Assembly: GCA_964486845.1 (NCBI GenBank)
Contig: CAZAQY010000008.1
Span: 1-64,000, forward strand
From: Anammoximicrobium sp964486845
GTDB lineage: Bacteria > Planctomycetota > Planctomycetia > Pirellulales > Pirellulaceae
Direction: 5' to 3'
DNA length: 64,000 bases
The notes beneath the pieces were generated by a model, which saw only the letters and a program-made list of their open reading frames with translations, did not search any database and had not been told where the DNA came from. Of the stretch, positions 43,001 to 50,775 are shown in pieces. Position 1 is the stretch's first letter; every line of letters begins with the position of its first letter. Both the position numbers and the translations under genes were made by a program.

Positions 43001-44367
43001 TGCACCGCCTTGTCGACCTGGGCAACACCGTGGTGCTGATCGAGCACAATTTGGACGTCATCAAGCAGGCCGACTGGATCATCGACCTGGGCCCCGAAGC
43101 GGGCGACCGCGGTGGCCGCATCGTCGCCGCCGGCCCGCCGGAGGAACAGGTGGAAAAGTCGATAAGTCGAAAAGCCGAAAAGTCGAAGAGTCCAAGAGTT
43201 GAAAAGTCGCTAAGTTCAGACGCCGAAAAGTCGAAGAGTACTCCTGGTCGCCCCGACTCTTCGACTTTTCCACTTAGCCACCTAGCCACTTCTCCACTTT
43301 CCGTGTCCCACACGATGACCGCTCTGGCCCCCGTCCTCGCCGCCGGCCCGTACGTCGCTCGCCCCGTCTACGATCCGGCGGTCGCCGAACGTGTCCGCGC
43401 CGGCGACCTGGACATCGACGACGTCGGGCGCGACGCCAAGATGCCGTGGGAAACCGACGGCCGCCGCTGGCACACGCAAGACCGCGTCGGCCGCCGCGGC
43501 GAACCGTGCAAATGGGACGGCCGCATTCTGGATCGCATCGTAGACCGCATTCACGAACTGGGCGAGTTCAGCGACACCGACTGGAATTCGCGCAGCGTCG
43601 TCGAGATCGCCGCCGCCAAGAAAGCCGACGGCTGGTTCTTGCACGCCATCACCGGCGAGACGTGGCTGCTGAAGCTGAAATTTCGCGTCGCCCGCAACGC
43701 CTTCGGACGCGAGGAGCTGATCGACCGGCTGAACCTGAAGACGCTCAACCAGATGTCGGAACTGCCGGTGTACGGCAACGAACCGCGGGTCCGCTGCAAG
43801 GCCCTGCGCGGCCCGTGGCAGGAAGTCGAAATCCGCGCCTACGCGCTGGACGAAATCGACACGCCGGCCTTCTGGTCCTTCCTGGAGACAGCCGTCCGCA
43901 GTTTCCAGCAGCTGACCAAGACGGTGGATGTGGAAGACCTGACGCCCTGGAAGGTCCTCGGCCAGCGCTGGCACCTGATGCGCAAAGGCTTCACGCCCGG
44001 CAAGCGAGTGCTCTGGGAGCCCCAAGTGCTGGAACAGTTGATCCAACTGCTGACCGGCGCAGCTCCCGGCGGCCAATTCGACTGGACCAACAAAGTCCTC
44101 GTCCACTACACCCCGCCCGGCCACAGCAAAGTCTGGGCCACGATCTGCACCAAAAAACCGGCCTCGCTGGACCTGTTTCTGATGGGTCCCAAGAACGCCC
44201 TAGGCTTCGGCCGAGTCGCCTCCCTGGGCCACGACCGCGACTTGGACGCCAGGCACCCCAACTACGACGTGATCCGCCTGTGCTTTCTGAAACCCGCCGA
44301 CCTGAAAAAAGGCGACCTCCCCGCCTTCCTCCGCGAACACCTGACCGCCGCACTCACAGGCCAATGA
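37072..44367 (+). CDS. uvrA: giant tandem UvrA (two UvrA copies) plus C-terminal domain
   Basis: 2431 residues. Copy 1 (about 1-1020) is a complete UvrA: Walker A GVSGSGKSS at 33-41, zinc Cys pair CPKC at 122-125, ABC signature LSGGES at 555-560, second Walker A at 707-715 and LSGGEA at 896-901. Copy 2 (about 1030-2025) repeats the layout: GPSGSGKSS at 1064, LSNGEA at 1562, GVSGGGKSS at 1743 and LSGGEA at 1932. Residues 2082-2431 are an added domain I do not recognise. UvrA finds bulky DNA lesions as a dimer, so a fused pair could act as a built-in dimer. Four low-complexity insertions, encoded by repeat-like DNA, lie at about residues 242-288, 1395-1450, 1682-1712 and 2027-2081. Duplicated UvrA proteins are known in planctomycetes. 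Confidence 0.93.
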   Translation: MPASDIVVKGARQHNLQEVDLVLPRNKLICLTGVSGSGKSSLAFDTLYAEGQRRYVESLSSFARQFLGQLPKPDVDYIGGLSPSISISQKSAGSNPRSTVGTITEIYDYLRVLFARVGQGFCPKCGQPITAQSREQIIARILQLPEGARLTVLAPLIRGQKGEYRDLFVDLLKQGFVRARVDGDVVSLTDDLQLDRQMRHNIEVVVDRLVAKSTIRPRLAEAVDLALKIGKGNLIVAAEQGTGGAEAIRRQGDSEAGRVGEGPRGRTRRSTPSSQLSALGSPLSTLATQDIVFSAAYACRDCGLSFEPPSPQLFSFNSPQGMCLECDGLGERFSFDPELLVPEANRQRSFKKGCFELLGSWSDLGRWRRHIFQGVADTMERKLGLAAGVMLETPWQQLDSKLQDLLLWGTGDEHITYTWRGGASPIMYGGKFEGIIPDLLSRYRNSKNCLYQRQMEKYMSTSPCGACRGQRLNPQARAVKVTTANPRFQQRRRLSLPEVCDLSIRDAADFFGELELDDTRALIAAEVLKEIRGRLGFLLNVGLDYLTLGRTAPTLSGGESQRIRLAGQIGCGLVGVLYILDEPSIGLHSRDNSRLLATLQRLRDMGNTVLVVEHDEDTMRAADHIIDFGPGPGVRGGEVVVAGRYEEVLKTQRSVTGQYLSGRLAIEVPPQRRSLGEARLRVLGAAHNNLKNIDVEIPLGMFVCVTGVSGSGKSSLVNDILVEALRRDLNRGDGHPGAHRAIEGLQHLDKLIAIDQSPIGRTPRSNPGTYIKVFDDIRNLFAQMPESRRRGHKPGRFSFNVTGGRCEACEGNGSTRLEMDFLADVWVTCPVCEGHRYNRETLQVKFKDRSIAEVLEMDIQQALDLFENIPQVRDKLQTLHDVGLDYMKLGQPSPTLSGGEAQRIKLARELVKRSTGRTLYLLDEPTTGLHFADIKLLLRVLHDFVDAGNTVLVVEHNLDVVKTADWIIDLGPEGGDAGGRIVASGTPEALAAREDSYTGRALAGVLAAAGRVTTKRRTPAVPRRGPTNGKGALSKEIIVQGAQQHNLKNVDARLQRDAMTVFCGPSGSGKSSLAMDTIYAEGQRRYMESLSAYARQFVGQMQKPKVDHIDGLSPAIAIEQQNLGNTPRSTVGTVTEIYDYLRILTARLGQPYCPDCDIPVGTQTVDEVMDKIMAEPALTRLYVMAPIQIDVGREYQSLWDEIRAAGYVRIRVDGVTHPLDQPPEIDRRRKHDVEVVVDRIVVRPEARSRIADSVETALALGKGVIRVAYPQDDVPETRWQVRTHSQHMACERCGRSFEPLTPHSFSFNSPLGWCESCQGLGVQVGANPSALLRSPKRTLAEGAVALWPNLDHRVSQRMLEALSASTGVPLDRPFDQLGARHRRILMHGTGDQWFEVAADLVAADSVAADSVAAGRRAAVSGAADSPSTSLKNRRRPVPRPPSPFPAFRFQFKGLYPALEEASRLSPSFRARLEQFVDEVECSACSGSRLREEAAAVRFRGRTIDEFCRLPLGELLQVVESWRLRTRERKIAGELLREITGRVQFLLDVGLDYLTLSRGAATLSNGEAQRIRLASQLGSGLCGVLYVLDEPTIGLHPRDNARLLAALHKLRDLGNTLLVVEHDREVIAGSDYVCDFGPGAGKNGGQIVAAGKPAQIARRRGSVTGPYLDGQKAIPVPANRRLQRTPDGQSWQRAHVAASLRDAITRSRSDRPTLEWLEIRGARHNNLQNVDVRIPLGTLTAVTGVSGGGKSSLIEDVLYKALARRLHRASAIPGAHDEIRGVEYINKVIRVDQQPLGNSPTSNPATHTGVFELIRALFAQLPESKLRGYSPRRFSFNVPGGRCEDCEGNGQKCIEMHFLPDVWVECDTCKGRRYNPETLAVTYHGQSISDVLDMTCGEALKLFENIPKIRRILQTLCDVGLDYLTLGQAAPTLSGGEAQRVKLAAELARPDTGRTLYLLDEPTTGLHFDDLAKLLEVLHRLVDLGNTVVLIEHNLDVIKQADWIIDLGPEAGDRGGRIVAAGPPEEQVEKSISRKAEKSKSPRVEKSLSSDAEKSKSTPGRPDSSTFPLSHLATSPLSVSHTMTALAPVLAAGPYVARPVYDPAVAERVRAGDLDIDDVGRDAKMPWETDGRRWHTQDRVGRRGEPCKWDGRILDRIVDRIHELGEFSDTDWNSRSVVEIAAAKKADGWFLHAITGETWLLKLKFRVARNAFGREELIDRLNLKTLNQMSELPVYGNEPRVRCKALRGPWQEVEIRAYALDEIDTPAFWSFLETAVRSFQQLTKTVDVEDLTPWKVLGQRWHLMRKGFTPGKRVLWEPQVLEQLIQLLTGAAPGGQFDWTNKVLVHYTPPGHSKVWATICTKKPASLDLFLMGPKNALGFGRVASLGHDRDLDARHPNYDVIRLCFLKPADLKKGDLPAFLREHLTAALTGQ
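37795..37935 (+). repeat. in-frame GGAGAGTCGG-type tract inside uvrA
   Basis: Purine-rich units (GGAGACTCGGAGG, GGAGAGTCGGAGAG) are followed by complementary-style pyrimidine units (CTCCCAGCTCCCAGCTCTCCGCTCTC), giving an imperfect inverted repeat. It encodes an Arg/Ser/Gly-rich loop of about 45 residues between conserved UvrA blocks. Confidence 0.65.
41256..41400 (+). repeat. in-frame GTGGCTGCCGACTCT repeat inside uvrA
   Basis: Two exact and one partial 15-base unit (encoding VAADS) at 41268-41310, then a palindrome-like segment GCCGGCCGCCGGGCGGC, then Pro/Arg-rich coding. It is placed in copy 2 between conserved blocks. Confidence 0.65.
42152..42208. repeat. double-hairpin GTAGGCC element inside the uvrA frame
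   Basis: Outer inverted repeat ACGTAGCC / GGCCTACGT encloses two hairpins: CGCGTC-GCTCCGA-GACGCG (42160-42178) and CCGGTCAC-GGA-GTGACCGG (42183-42201). The same core lies at 15829 and 23357. Here it is translated in frame as AASLRDAITRSRSDRPT, just before the GARHNNLQNV block of the fourth ATPase half-site. Confidence 0.85.
43150..43312. repeat. in-frame GAAAAGTCG repeat and inverted repeat inside uvrA
   Basis: Units of GAAAAGTCG recur at least five times. GAAAAGTCGAAGAGT at 43225-43239 has a perfect 15-base inverse at 43256-43270. It encodes a Lys/Ser/Glu linker (AEKSKS repeats) between UvrA copy 2 and the C-terminal domain. Confidence 0.8.
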
Positions 44368-44548
44368 GTTCGTCCGCTGCTGTGGTTAGGGACAAACGAT
44401 AGCTTGCCACTTTTTCACGCCGCCTGCAGAGTCACGGTTTTGGGGGTCATGTCGCGCGAACGTGCGTTTCGCCCGTTGCGGTTCACCCTCGACATGTGCG
44501 ATAATCGAGAAGACGTGGTGCGAAAAGGCTGCTGGAAAAGGCCGAGTT

Positions 44549-46444
44549 ATGAAGACCGCCCGATTTTGCCGAAGTTGGCGTTGCGGATTGCTCGTTTTCG
44601 CGGCGTGCGGTGCAGCCGTGGCCGATGATGCTGGCCGGCCTCAAGCCGCCGCGTATCTGGGGCCCTCGGCAACCGCGGTGTCGGGCGATGGGCGAGTGCT
44701 GTTTGCCTGCTTGTCCGATGCCGGGCAGTTGGCCATCGTCGACCTGCCGGATGCGCGCGTCATCCGGAAGGTCCTGGTGCCGGCCGAGCCCACGGGATTG
44801 GCACTCAGCCCTGAAGGGCGGCGCGTGTATGTTTCCTGTGCCGCCGCGGCCAGCTCGATCCTGGAGATCGACGCGGCTTCCGGCGAGATTCTCGCGAGCT
44901 TCCCTGCCGGCCATACGGCGATGTCCCCGGCGCTCGCGCCCGACGGCAAGCGACTGTACGTCTGCAACCGCTTCGATCACAACGTGTCGGTGATCGACCT
45001 GGAGCAACGTCAGGAACTGGCGCGCGTGGCGGCGGTGCGGGAACCCGTCGCCGCCGCGGTGTCGCCCGACGGCAGAGAACTGTGGGTGGCCAATCTCCTA
45101 CAGGCAGGGCGAGCCGACCAGTTCGGAGTTCTGGCCGCTGCCGCCGTGGTCACCGTGGTCGACACCCGCACGTTTCAGACGGCGCAAGTCCGGCTGATCA
45201 CCGGCAGCACAAGTCTGCGAGGGATCGCGTTCACTCCGGACGGCAGATACGTTCTGCTCGTCCACCTCGTGGCTCGCTATCACATGCCGACCGTTCGGGT
45301 CGACTCGGGGTGGATGAACGCCAACGCGCTGACGGTCATCGACGTTGGCCGGCGCGAGGTGCTGAACACCGTCTTGCTCGATGATTTCTCGCGAGGGGCG
45401 GCCAATCCGTGGGGCGTCGGCTGCACGGAGGACGGCCGCTGGATCTGCGTCTCCCACGCGGGCACGAACGAGTTGAGCGTGATCGACGCCACGAGACTGC
45501 TGGCGGATCTCCGAGATCTGCCCTTGGCGGCTTTTTCCAACGCGGCCTTCTTCGATGGAGCCTCGGATGGCTACGGCACCGTCAAGAACGGCGAAGACGT
45601 CGTCAACGTTCCCGGTTTTCTCGCGGGCATCCGGCAACGCGTGAAACTGCCCGGCGTGGGTCCGCGAGGCCTGGCCGTGGGTGGCTCGCAAGTCTACGTG
45701 GCGGAATACTTCACCGACAGCATCGCGGCGGTAAGCCTGGCGGCTGGAAAGGACGCCACGGTCCGCAATCTTCCACTGGGGCCGAAGCCGCAATGGGACG
45801 AAGTCCGTCGCGGCCAAGTGCTGTTTCACGACGCCCGCCTCTGTCTGGAAGGCTGGCAGAGCTGTGTCAGCTGTCACCCCGAGGGCCGCGCCGACGCGTT
45901 GAATTGGGACCTGCTGAACGACGGAGAAGGCAACCCTAAGAATACGCTGAGCCTGGTCTGGTCTCACCGGACGCCGCCAGCCATGGCTTCGCGCGTCCGT
46001 CCGACGGCGGAAGCCGCGGTCCGCTCGGGCATCAAGCACATTTTGATGTCCGAGCGGCCCGAAGCCGAGGCCGCGGCGATCGACGCCTGGCTCAAATCGC
46101 TGGCGCCCCTGCCGAGCCCCTTGCTGGTGCAGGGGCGGCTCAGTCCGGCGGCCGAGCGGGGCCGGCGGCTGTTTCACAGCGACCGGGCCGGCTGCGCGAA
46201 GTGCCATCCGGCCCCGCTGTACACCGATCTGACGGCGCACGACGTGGGGTCTCGGGCCGAGTCGGACGAGCGGGCGAGTTTCGATACCCCAACGCTGGTG
46301 GAAGTCTGGCGGACCGCGCCGTACCTGCACGACGGGCGTTATACGACGATCGAGCAGTTGCTACGCGAAGGAAAGCACGGGCGTGTCGAAAAGTTGAGCG
46401 ACACGGACATCGCCGACCTCGTCCAATTTGTCTTGTCGCTGTAA
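44549..46444 (+). CDS. beta-propeller plus di-haem cytochrome c peroxidase-like protein
   Basis: 631 residues with a signal peptide (about 1-25). Residues about 35-390 are a YVTN/YncE-like beta-propeller (repeated ALSPEGRRVYVSC, ALAPDGKRLYVCNRFDHNVSVIDL). The C-terminal 210 residues carry two c-type haem motifs: CVSCH at 439-443 (after GQVLFHDARLCLEGWQS) and CAKCH at 549-553 (after GRRLFHSDRAG). The FDTPTLVEVWRTAPYLHDGRY motif is typical of MauG/cytochrome c peroxidase domains. A periplasmic peroxidase or electron carrier is likely. The ATG at 44549 has no strong ribosome binding site. It is followed by the dipeptidase gene after 32 bases on the same strand. Confidence 0.88.
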   Translation: MKTARFCRSWRCGLLVFAACGAAVADDAGRPQAAAYLGPSATAVSGDGRVLFACLSDAGQLAIVDLPDARVIRKVLVPAEPTGLALSPEGRRVYVSCAAAASSILEIDAASGEILASFPAGHTAMSPALAPDGKRLYVCNRFDHNVSVIDLEQRQELARVAAVREPVAAAVSPDGRELWVANLLQAGRADQFGVLAAAAVVTVVDTRTFQTAQVRLITGSTSLRGIAFTPDGRYVLLVHLVARYHMPTVRVDSGWMNANALTVIDVGRREVLNTVLLDDFSRGAANPWGVGCTEDGRWICVSHAGTNELSVIDATRLLADLRDLPLAAFSNAAFFDGASDGYGTVKNGEDVVNVPGFLAGIRQRVKLPGVGPRGLAVGGSQVYVAEYFTDSIAAVSLAAGKDATVRNLPLGPKPQWDEVRRGQVLFHDARLCLEGWQSCVSCHPEGRADALNWDLLNDGEGNPKNTLSLVWSHRTPPAMASRVRPTAEAAVRSGIKHILMSERPEAEAAAIDAWLKSLAPLPSPLLVQGRLSPAAERGRRLFHSDRAGCAKCHPAPLYTDLTAHDVGSRAESDERASFDTPTLVEVWRTAPYLHDGRYTTIEQLLREGKHGRVEKLSDTDIADLVQFVLSL

Positions 46445-46476
46445 CAACACCAACGCCAGTCCGAGGAGTGACAACG

Positions 46477-47775
46477 ATGCAGTGGATACGAAAAGCGTGG
46501 TGGTGGGGCTTGGCAGGCGGGTTGTTGTGGTGGATGGCCGGGTTTGGGCACGTACTCGGCGCCGAGCCCGCGAGGCAAACGGCCGGCGACGAGTCGCTGG
46601 TGGCCAAGGCGCGGCAGATCCACGTGATGGCCCTGACGCTGGATACCCACGTCGATATCGCCGGGCCCCGCTATGCGACCCCGCAATTGGACCCCGGCAT
46701 CGACCATCCGCGGCTGAAGTGTGATCTGGTGAAGATGGCCGCGGGGGGCGTCGATGGGGTCTTCCTGGCCGCCTACGTTGGGCAGCAGGCTCGCGACGCC
46801 GGCGGTTACCGCCGCGCGCACCAGGCGGTGATGGAACAAATCTCGGCCATTCGCCGTTTGGCCACCGCAATGTATCCCGGCCGGTGCGAGTTGGCAACCA
46901 CTCCGGACGAGGTCGAGCGGATCGCCGCGACGGGCAAGCGGGCGATCATGATCGGCATCGAAAACGGCTATGCCTTGGGCACCGACCTGGCGAACGTTGC
47001 GCGGTTTCGTGACCTGGGCGTGCGCTATATCACGCTGTGCCATAACGGGCACAACCAGATCTGCGATTCCTGCAATCCCGCGGCAAAGCTCGGCGACCAG
47101 CAGGCCGAACATCACGGCCTCAGCCCGTTCGGCCGGCAGGTCGTTGCGGAGATGAACCGCCTGGGCATCATGATCGACCTCTCGCACGCGGCGGAAAGCA
47201 CCTTTCGCGATGTTGTGGCGGTCTCGAAAGCACCCATCATCGCCTCGCACTCCGGTTGCTCGGCGCTCAACCCCCACCCTCGCAACCTGACCGACGAGCA
47301 ATTGAAAATGCTGTGCGTCAACGGCGGGGTGATCCAGATCGTGGCCGTCGGCGGGTTTCTCAAGACACCGTCACCAGAGAGGAAGAAGGCCATCGACGAT
47401 CTCGCCAAGAGCATCGGCGTCACCGAACGCGATTTTGCGGCGGCCACCAAGCAGCAGCAGGAGCGTTTCCAGCAGGAGATGGCCAACCTGCAACGTCGGT
47501 ATCCGCCGGCCAGTCTCAAGGACTTCGTCGATCACATCGACCACGCGGTTGCCATGGCCGGCATCGACCACGTGGGCGTCGGCAGCGATTTTGACGGCGG
47601 AGGCGGGGTTCCCGGTTTTCAGAACCACGCCGACGCACTGAACGTGACCATCGAGTTAGTCCGCCGCGGATACACGGCCGAACAGATCACGAAGATCTGG
47701 GGCGGCAACCTCTTGCGCGTGTGGCGCAAGGTGCAGGCGGCCGAGAGTCACTCCGCCAGCGTCTCGATCAACTGA
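46477..47775 (+). CDS. membrane dipeptidase (peptidase M19)
   Basis: 432 residues with an N-terminal signal (WWWGLAGGLLWWMAG). M19 renal-dipeptidase-like amidohydrolase: metal ligands H58 and D60 (LDTHVD), the bridging Glu in MIGIENGY, His in MIDLSHA and IASHSG, and the Asp in VGVGSDFDGG. It hydrolyses dipeptides, some with D-residues, in the periplasm, using two zinc ions. A short charged insertion (ATKQQQERFQQEMANLQRR) is unusual for the family. CGAGGAG at 46462 precedes the ATG. Its end overlaps the end of the opposite gene by 28 bases (47748-47775). Confidence 0.92.
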   Translation: MQWIRKAWWWGLAGGLLWWMAGFGHVLGAEPARQTAGDESLVAKARQIHVMALTLDTHVDIAGPRYATPQLDPGIDHPRLKCDLVKMAAGGVDGVFLAAYVGQQARDAGGYRRAHQAVMEQISAIRRLATAMYPGRCELATTPDEVERIAATGKRAIMIGIENGYALGTDLANVARFRDLGVRYITLCHNGHNQICDSCNPAAKLGDQQAEHHGLSPFGRQVVAEMNRLGIMIDLSHAAESTFRDVVAVSKAPIIASHSGCSALNPHPRNLTDEQLKMLCVNGGVIQIVAVGGFLKTPSPERKKAIDDLAKSIGVTERDFAAATKQQQERFQQEMANLQRRYPPASLKDFVDHIDHAVAMAGIDHVGVGSDFDGGGGVPGFQNHADALNVTIELVRRGYTAEQITKIWGGNLLRVWRKVQAAESHSASVSIN

Positions 47776-49517
47776 GCGATCGCCTCCCGTGTCTGGAGCA
47801 GTCCGTTCGGATTGCGGTTGAAGTAGTGCGCGTCGACCAGGATCGCGGGCGGCACGGCCAGCGCGGCGTCGGCCTCCTGGATGGGCGTTTCCGGCACGGC
47901 GGCCCGCAAACGCCGCCTTTTCAGTTCCATCAGGTACCCGTAGTCCTCGACTCCGTCGCGGAGGACTTTCAACCGGATGCTGGGGTGCGGCCCCGGATAG
48001 AGCAGGAACCCGTTGCCGTTGTGGATGCCGCCGAAGGGGAACGTGGCAATCTTGGCAGACAGTTGCCAGCCGGTTTTTTCCCAACCGGTGCTGTCGCCCT
48101 CCTGAATCGTCCAACTGCGGTTGCCGGCCCAGATGAACATTCCCGGCGTCTGGTACTTCCACGCCAGCCAGGGCGCCAGCCGATGCTCGATCGCCTCGTT
48201 GTCGATCTGCACGTTGGGAGCATGGACCAGCGGCCGGCAGAAATCGACGTGGATCGGCAGGTGGCAGTAGTAAAACCACAGCTCGCTGCGCCCGCGATGT
48301 TCGGCGGCAAACCCGGCGCCCAAGGCCGTGGACACGTCGCTCATCCAGATGTCGCACGCCTGGTCGATCCCCTGGTAGTGCTGGCTGGCCAGGTAGACCT
48401 GCAGGTCGGGATACAGCTTCTTCATCTGGCGGTAGAAGGGGATGTTGGACTCGCGGAGCGTTTCCTCCGTCGGCTCGTCGTGGCTGGAATACACGAGCGC
48501 CTTGTCCAGCCAGCCTTTTTGGCGAAGGTGTTCGACCAGCGGCCGCAGCTTCTCGGGAGACTTGACCGAGTTGGGTATCTCGAAACGCTGCAGCCCTCGG
48601 GCCAGACAGAACTCGATGTTCTCGTCGAAGGCCGGCAGATCCAGCTTGTCCAGCACGACGCCTTCCTTGCCTACCGAGATCGGGTCCACGCCGTGTTCCA
48701 GGAACATGGCCAGCGTGCGGCGGTAGTCTTCAGGGCTCATCTTTTGGCCCGGCGGCCACGTGGCACCGGTCCACACGGCAATGGGAAACGGCACGCGGTC
48801 GGGCAAAGCAAACGAGTGAACTCGAAGGTGGACCTCGACCGGCACGCGGTGGCCGTCGGCTTCGAGCGTCAATTGCCCATGATAGGCGCCAGGCGCGGCG
48901 TCGCGCGGCACCTTGACATCGACCCAGAACAGCCCCAGGTCGGTCCCGGCGATCTCCAGCGGCCCGTTGGGCAGCAGCACGTCGGGCCAGGGACCGACGT
49001 ACAGCACCGGGTACTGCGGCGGCACGGTCTGGACATAGCCCACGCGGTAGATCGTGAAAGCGGTGGCCGCGATCACTCCCGGACCGTTCTCCTGACGCAA
49101 CGGGCCGGACGCCAGCGTGACGCGGCCGAGCTTCTTGCCGATCGCCGGCAGTACCGCCACCTGGAAGCTCTCGGCTTCGTTCCGGGCCGCCTGCAGGTGG
49201 ACCCGGTTGCCGTAGGCGCCTTTGAACCAGTACTTGTTTTTCGGGATCTTCTCCAGGCCATGCTGTGTGCCCAGCATGAAATCCTTGGGGGCTTCTGCGC
49301 CGAGCAGATCCAGCCAATACTGCTGAGCTTGCGTGAACCGACGCAACTGATCGGAAAACGGCAGGCCCCAATGGTCCAGCGTGTCCTTGAGCGCCAGTTC
49401 GGCCTCAGGCAGAGTCTTGAGCAACTCCTGGTCGGTTGGACCGCCTGCAACGGCGACGGCCGTCAACACCGCCCACGTCAACACACCCAGATAACTGCGC
49501 GACATCGGGTTCATCAT
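47748..49517 (-). CDS. secreted DUF4091-type glycoside-hydrolase-like protein
   Basis: 589 residues with an N-terminal signal. After a beta-sandwich-like region with VPRDAAPGAYHGQLTLEADG (typical of the N-terminal part), a TIM-barrel-like segment includes GVDPISVGKEGVV and ALVYSSHDEPTEETL, with the DEP motif common in such families. The C-terminal DUF4091 region has WFYYCHLPIHVDFCRPL, TPGMFIWAGNR and DGVEDYGYLMELKRR. DUF4091 proteins are predicted glycosidases but are not biochemically assigned here. GAGGGGGA precedes the ATG. Tail-to-tail overlap with the dipeptidase gene. Confidence 0.82.
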   Translation of the reverse strand: MMNPMSRSYLGVLTWAVLTAVAVAGGPTDQELLKTLPEAELALKDTLDHWGLPFSDQLRRFTQAQQYWLDLLGAEAPKDFMLGTQHGLEKIPKNKYWFKGAYGNRVHLQAARNEAESFQVAVLPAIGKKLGRVTLASGPLRQENGPGVIAATAFTIYRVGYVQTVPPQYPVLYVGPWPDVLLPNGPLEIAGTDLGLFWVDVKVPRDAAPGAYHGQLTLEADGHRVPVEVHLRVHSFALPDRVPFPIAVWTGATWPPGQKMSPEDYRRTLAMFLEHGVDPISVGKEGVVLDKLDLPAFDENIEFCLARGLQRFEIPNSVKSPEKLRPLVEHLRQKGWLDKALVYSSHDEPTEETLRESNIPFYRQMKKLYPDLQVYLASQHYQGIDQACDIWMSDVSTALGAGFAAEHRGRSELWFYYCHLPIHVDFCRPLVHAPNVQIDNEAIEHRLAPWLAWKYQTPGMFIWAGNRSWTIQEGDSTGWEKTGWQLSAKIATFPFGGIHNGNGFLLYPGPHPSIRLKVLRDGVEDYGYLMELKRRRLRAAVPETPIQEADAALAVPPAILVDAHYFNRNPNGLLQTREAIAQLIETLAE

Positions 49518-49782
49518 GGATTCCCCCTCGTTCTGGCGAATAGAGCCGTGCGAGGACCGTTTTCATCTCTCGTGAACTTTGGGGCCCGCGTGCGAATTCC
49601 TATCGGCTCAAGTTCGAGCAGCGTTGTGGATGATCGCAGTGCGGGACTTGCTGCCCCATCTTATATCCCGCAGGGACGGACGGCAACCGTCCGGACGGCA
49701 GCCCCAGCCCGTTGAGTGGCACGTGGAAGGTCAAGTTCCTGCTGCGGAAGTTGAGCTGTGAACGGACGGAAGGAGAAACCGG

Positions 49783-50547
49783 ATGGCCGTACATGATTGG
49801 ACTCGCGTGGAAGCCGGCATCTTCCATGACTTTCATCATGCCTGGATCGAAGAAATCGCGCGGGCGCTGAACCGCGGGCTGCTTCCACCGGAGTACTACG
49901 CGCTGCGGGAGCAATATGCTGGAGGCTTTGGGCCGGACGTGCTAACGCTTCAGGGAGAGGGAACCGATCGTGCAGATGATGACGGCGAAAACGTATCGGA
50001 CCGACGGGGGGGCGGCGTTTTGCTTGCGCCGCCCAAGCTGCAGCCGGTCGCGGAGACCGAACTGGGGTTTTATCGTCGCAAGAAAAAGAACGTCACGATT
50101 CGACACGAGAGTGGAGATGAGATTGTCGCGATCGTGGAAATCGTCTCCCCCGGAAACAAATCAAGCCGCAATGCGATGCGTTCCTTCGTGGAAAAGGCCG
50201 CCTCGCTTCTCGAAAACCAAGTCCACTTGTTGATTGTCGACTTGCACTCGCCCGGGCGGCGCGACCCACACGGGATTCACGCGGAGATCTGGGAAGAAGT
50301 CGCCGGCGAGGAGTACGTCCCACTGGCCGGCAAGCCGTTGACCCAGGCTGCCTACGAAAGCGGCCTCAGCGTCCGAGCGTACGTCGTGCCGATGGCGGCC
50401 GGCGACGTCCTGACGGACATGCCGCTGTTCCTCGAACCCGACAAGGCCGTCGAGGTGCCGCTGGATGCGACGTACTGCGCAGCCTTCGCGGAAGTGCCCC
50501 GCCGCTGGCGGCGAGTGCTGGAAGCGGAAGCAGAAAAAGGCGGCTGA
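49783..50547 (+). CDS. DUF4058 family protein
   Basis: 254 residues; full match in pattern to DUF4058, a family abundant in planctomycetes and cyanobacteria: MAVHDWTRVEAGIFHDFHHAWIEEIARALN, then FYRRKKKNVTIRHESGDEIVAIVEIVSPGNKSSR and HLLIVDLHSPGRRDPHGIHAEIW. The central EIVSPGNK segment with the preceding VAIVE resembles the PD-(D/E)XK nuclease core. A nuclease role is a guess; the family has no settled function. GGAAGGAGAAACC supports the ATG. Its stop codon overlaps the first bases of a palindromic repeat. Confidence 0.88.
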   Translation: MAVHDWTRVEAGIFHDFHHAWIEEIARALNRGLLPPEYYALREQYAGGFGPDVLTLQGEGTDRADDDGENVSDRRGGGVLLAPPKLQPVAETELGFYRRKKKNVTIRHESGDEIVAIVEIVSPGNKSSRNAMRSFVEKAASLLENQVHLLIVDLHSPGRRDPHGIHAEIWEEVAGEEYVPLAGKPLTQAAYESGLSVRAYVVPMAAGDVLTDMPLFLEPDKAVEVPLDATYCAAFAEVPRRWRRVLEAEAEKGG

Positions 50548-50635
50548 CAGAAAAATCGGATGACAGAAAGATGACTGGAACAGGTAGTCCTTTTGTCCCG
50601 CATTTCATTTTTCTGTCACCCCATTTTTCTGTCAG
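50544..50635. repeat. palindromic CTGACAGAAAAAT element, copy 1
   Basis: Outer arms of 13 perfect bases (CTGACAGAAAAAT and ATTTTTCTGTCAG) plus inner near-arms (GATGACAGAAAGATGA and TCATTTTTCTGTCAC). The left end contains the TGA stop of the DUF4058 gene. A sister element is at 59051-59144. Confidence 0.8.
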
Positions 50636-50775
50636 CCTCTTCCATTTTCCTGCGTTCGTTTTCCGGATCGCCCGGCCAGCGGAACGTGCCGATCGACTGT
50701 TTCACAACGTGGCTCCGCGAGTTTCCTCGGTGTGGCACGGCCTACTTTGTTGGCCGTGCGGGTTGTCCCGAGCTG

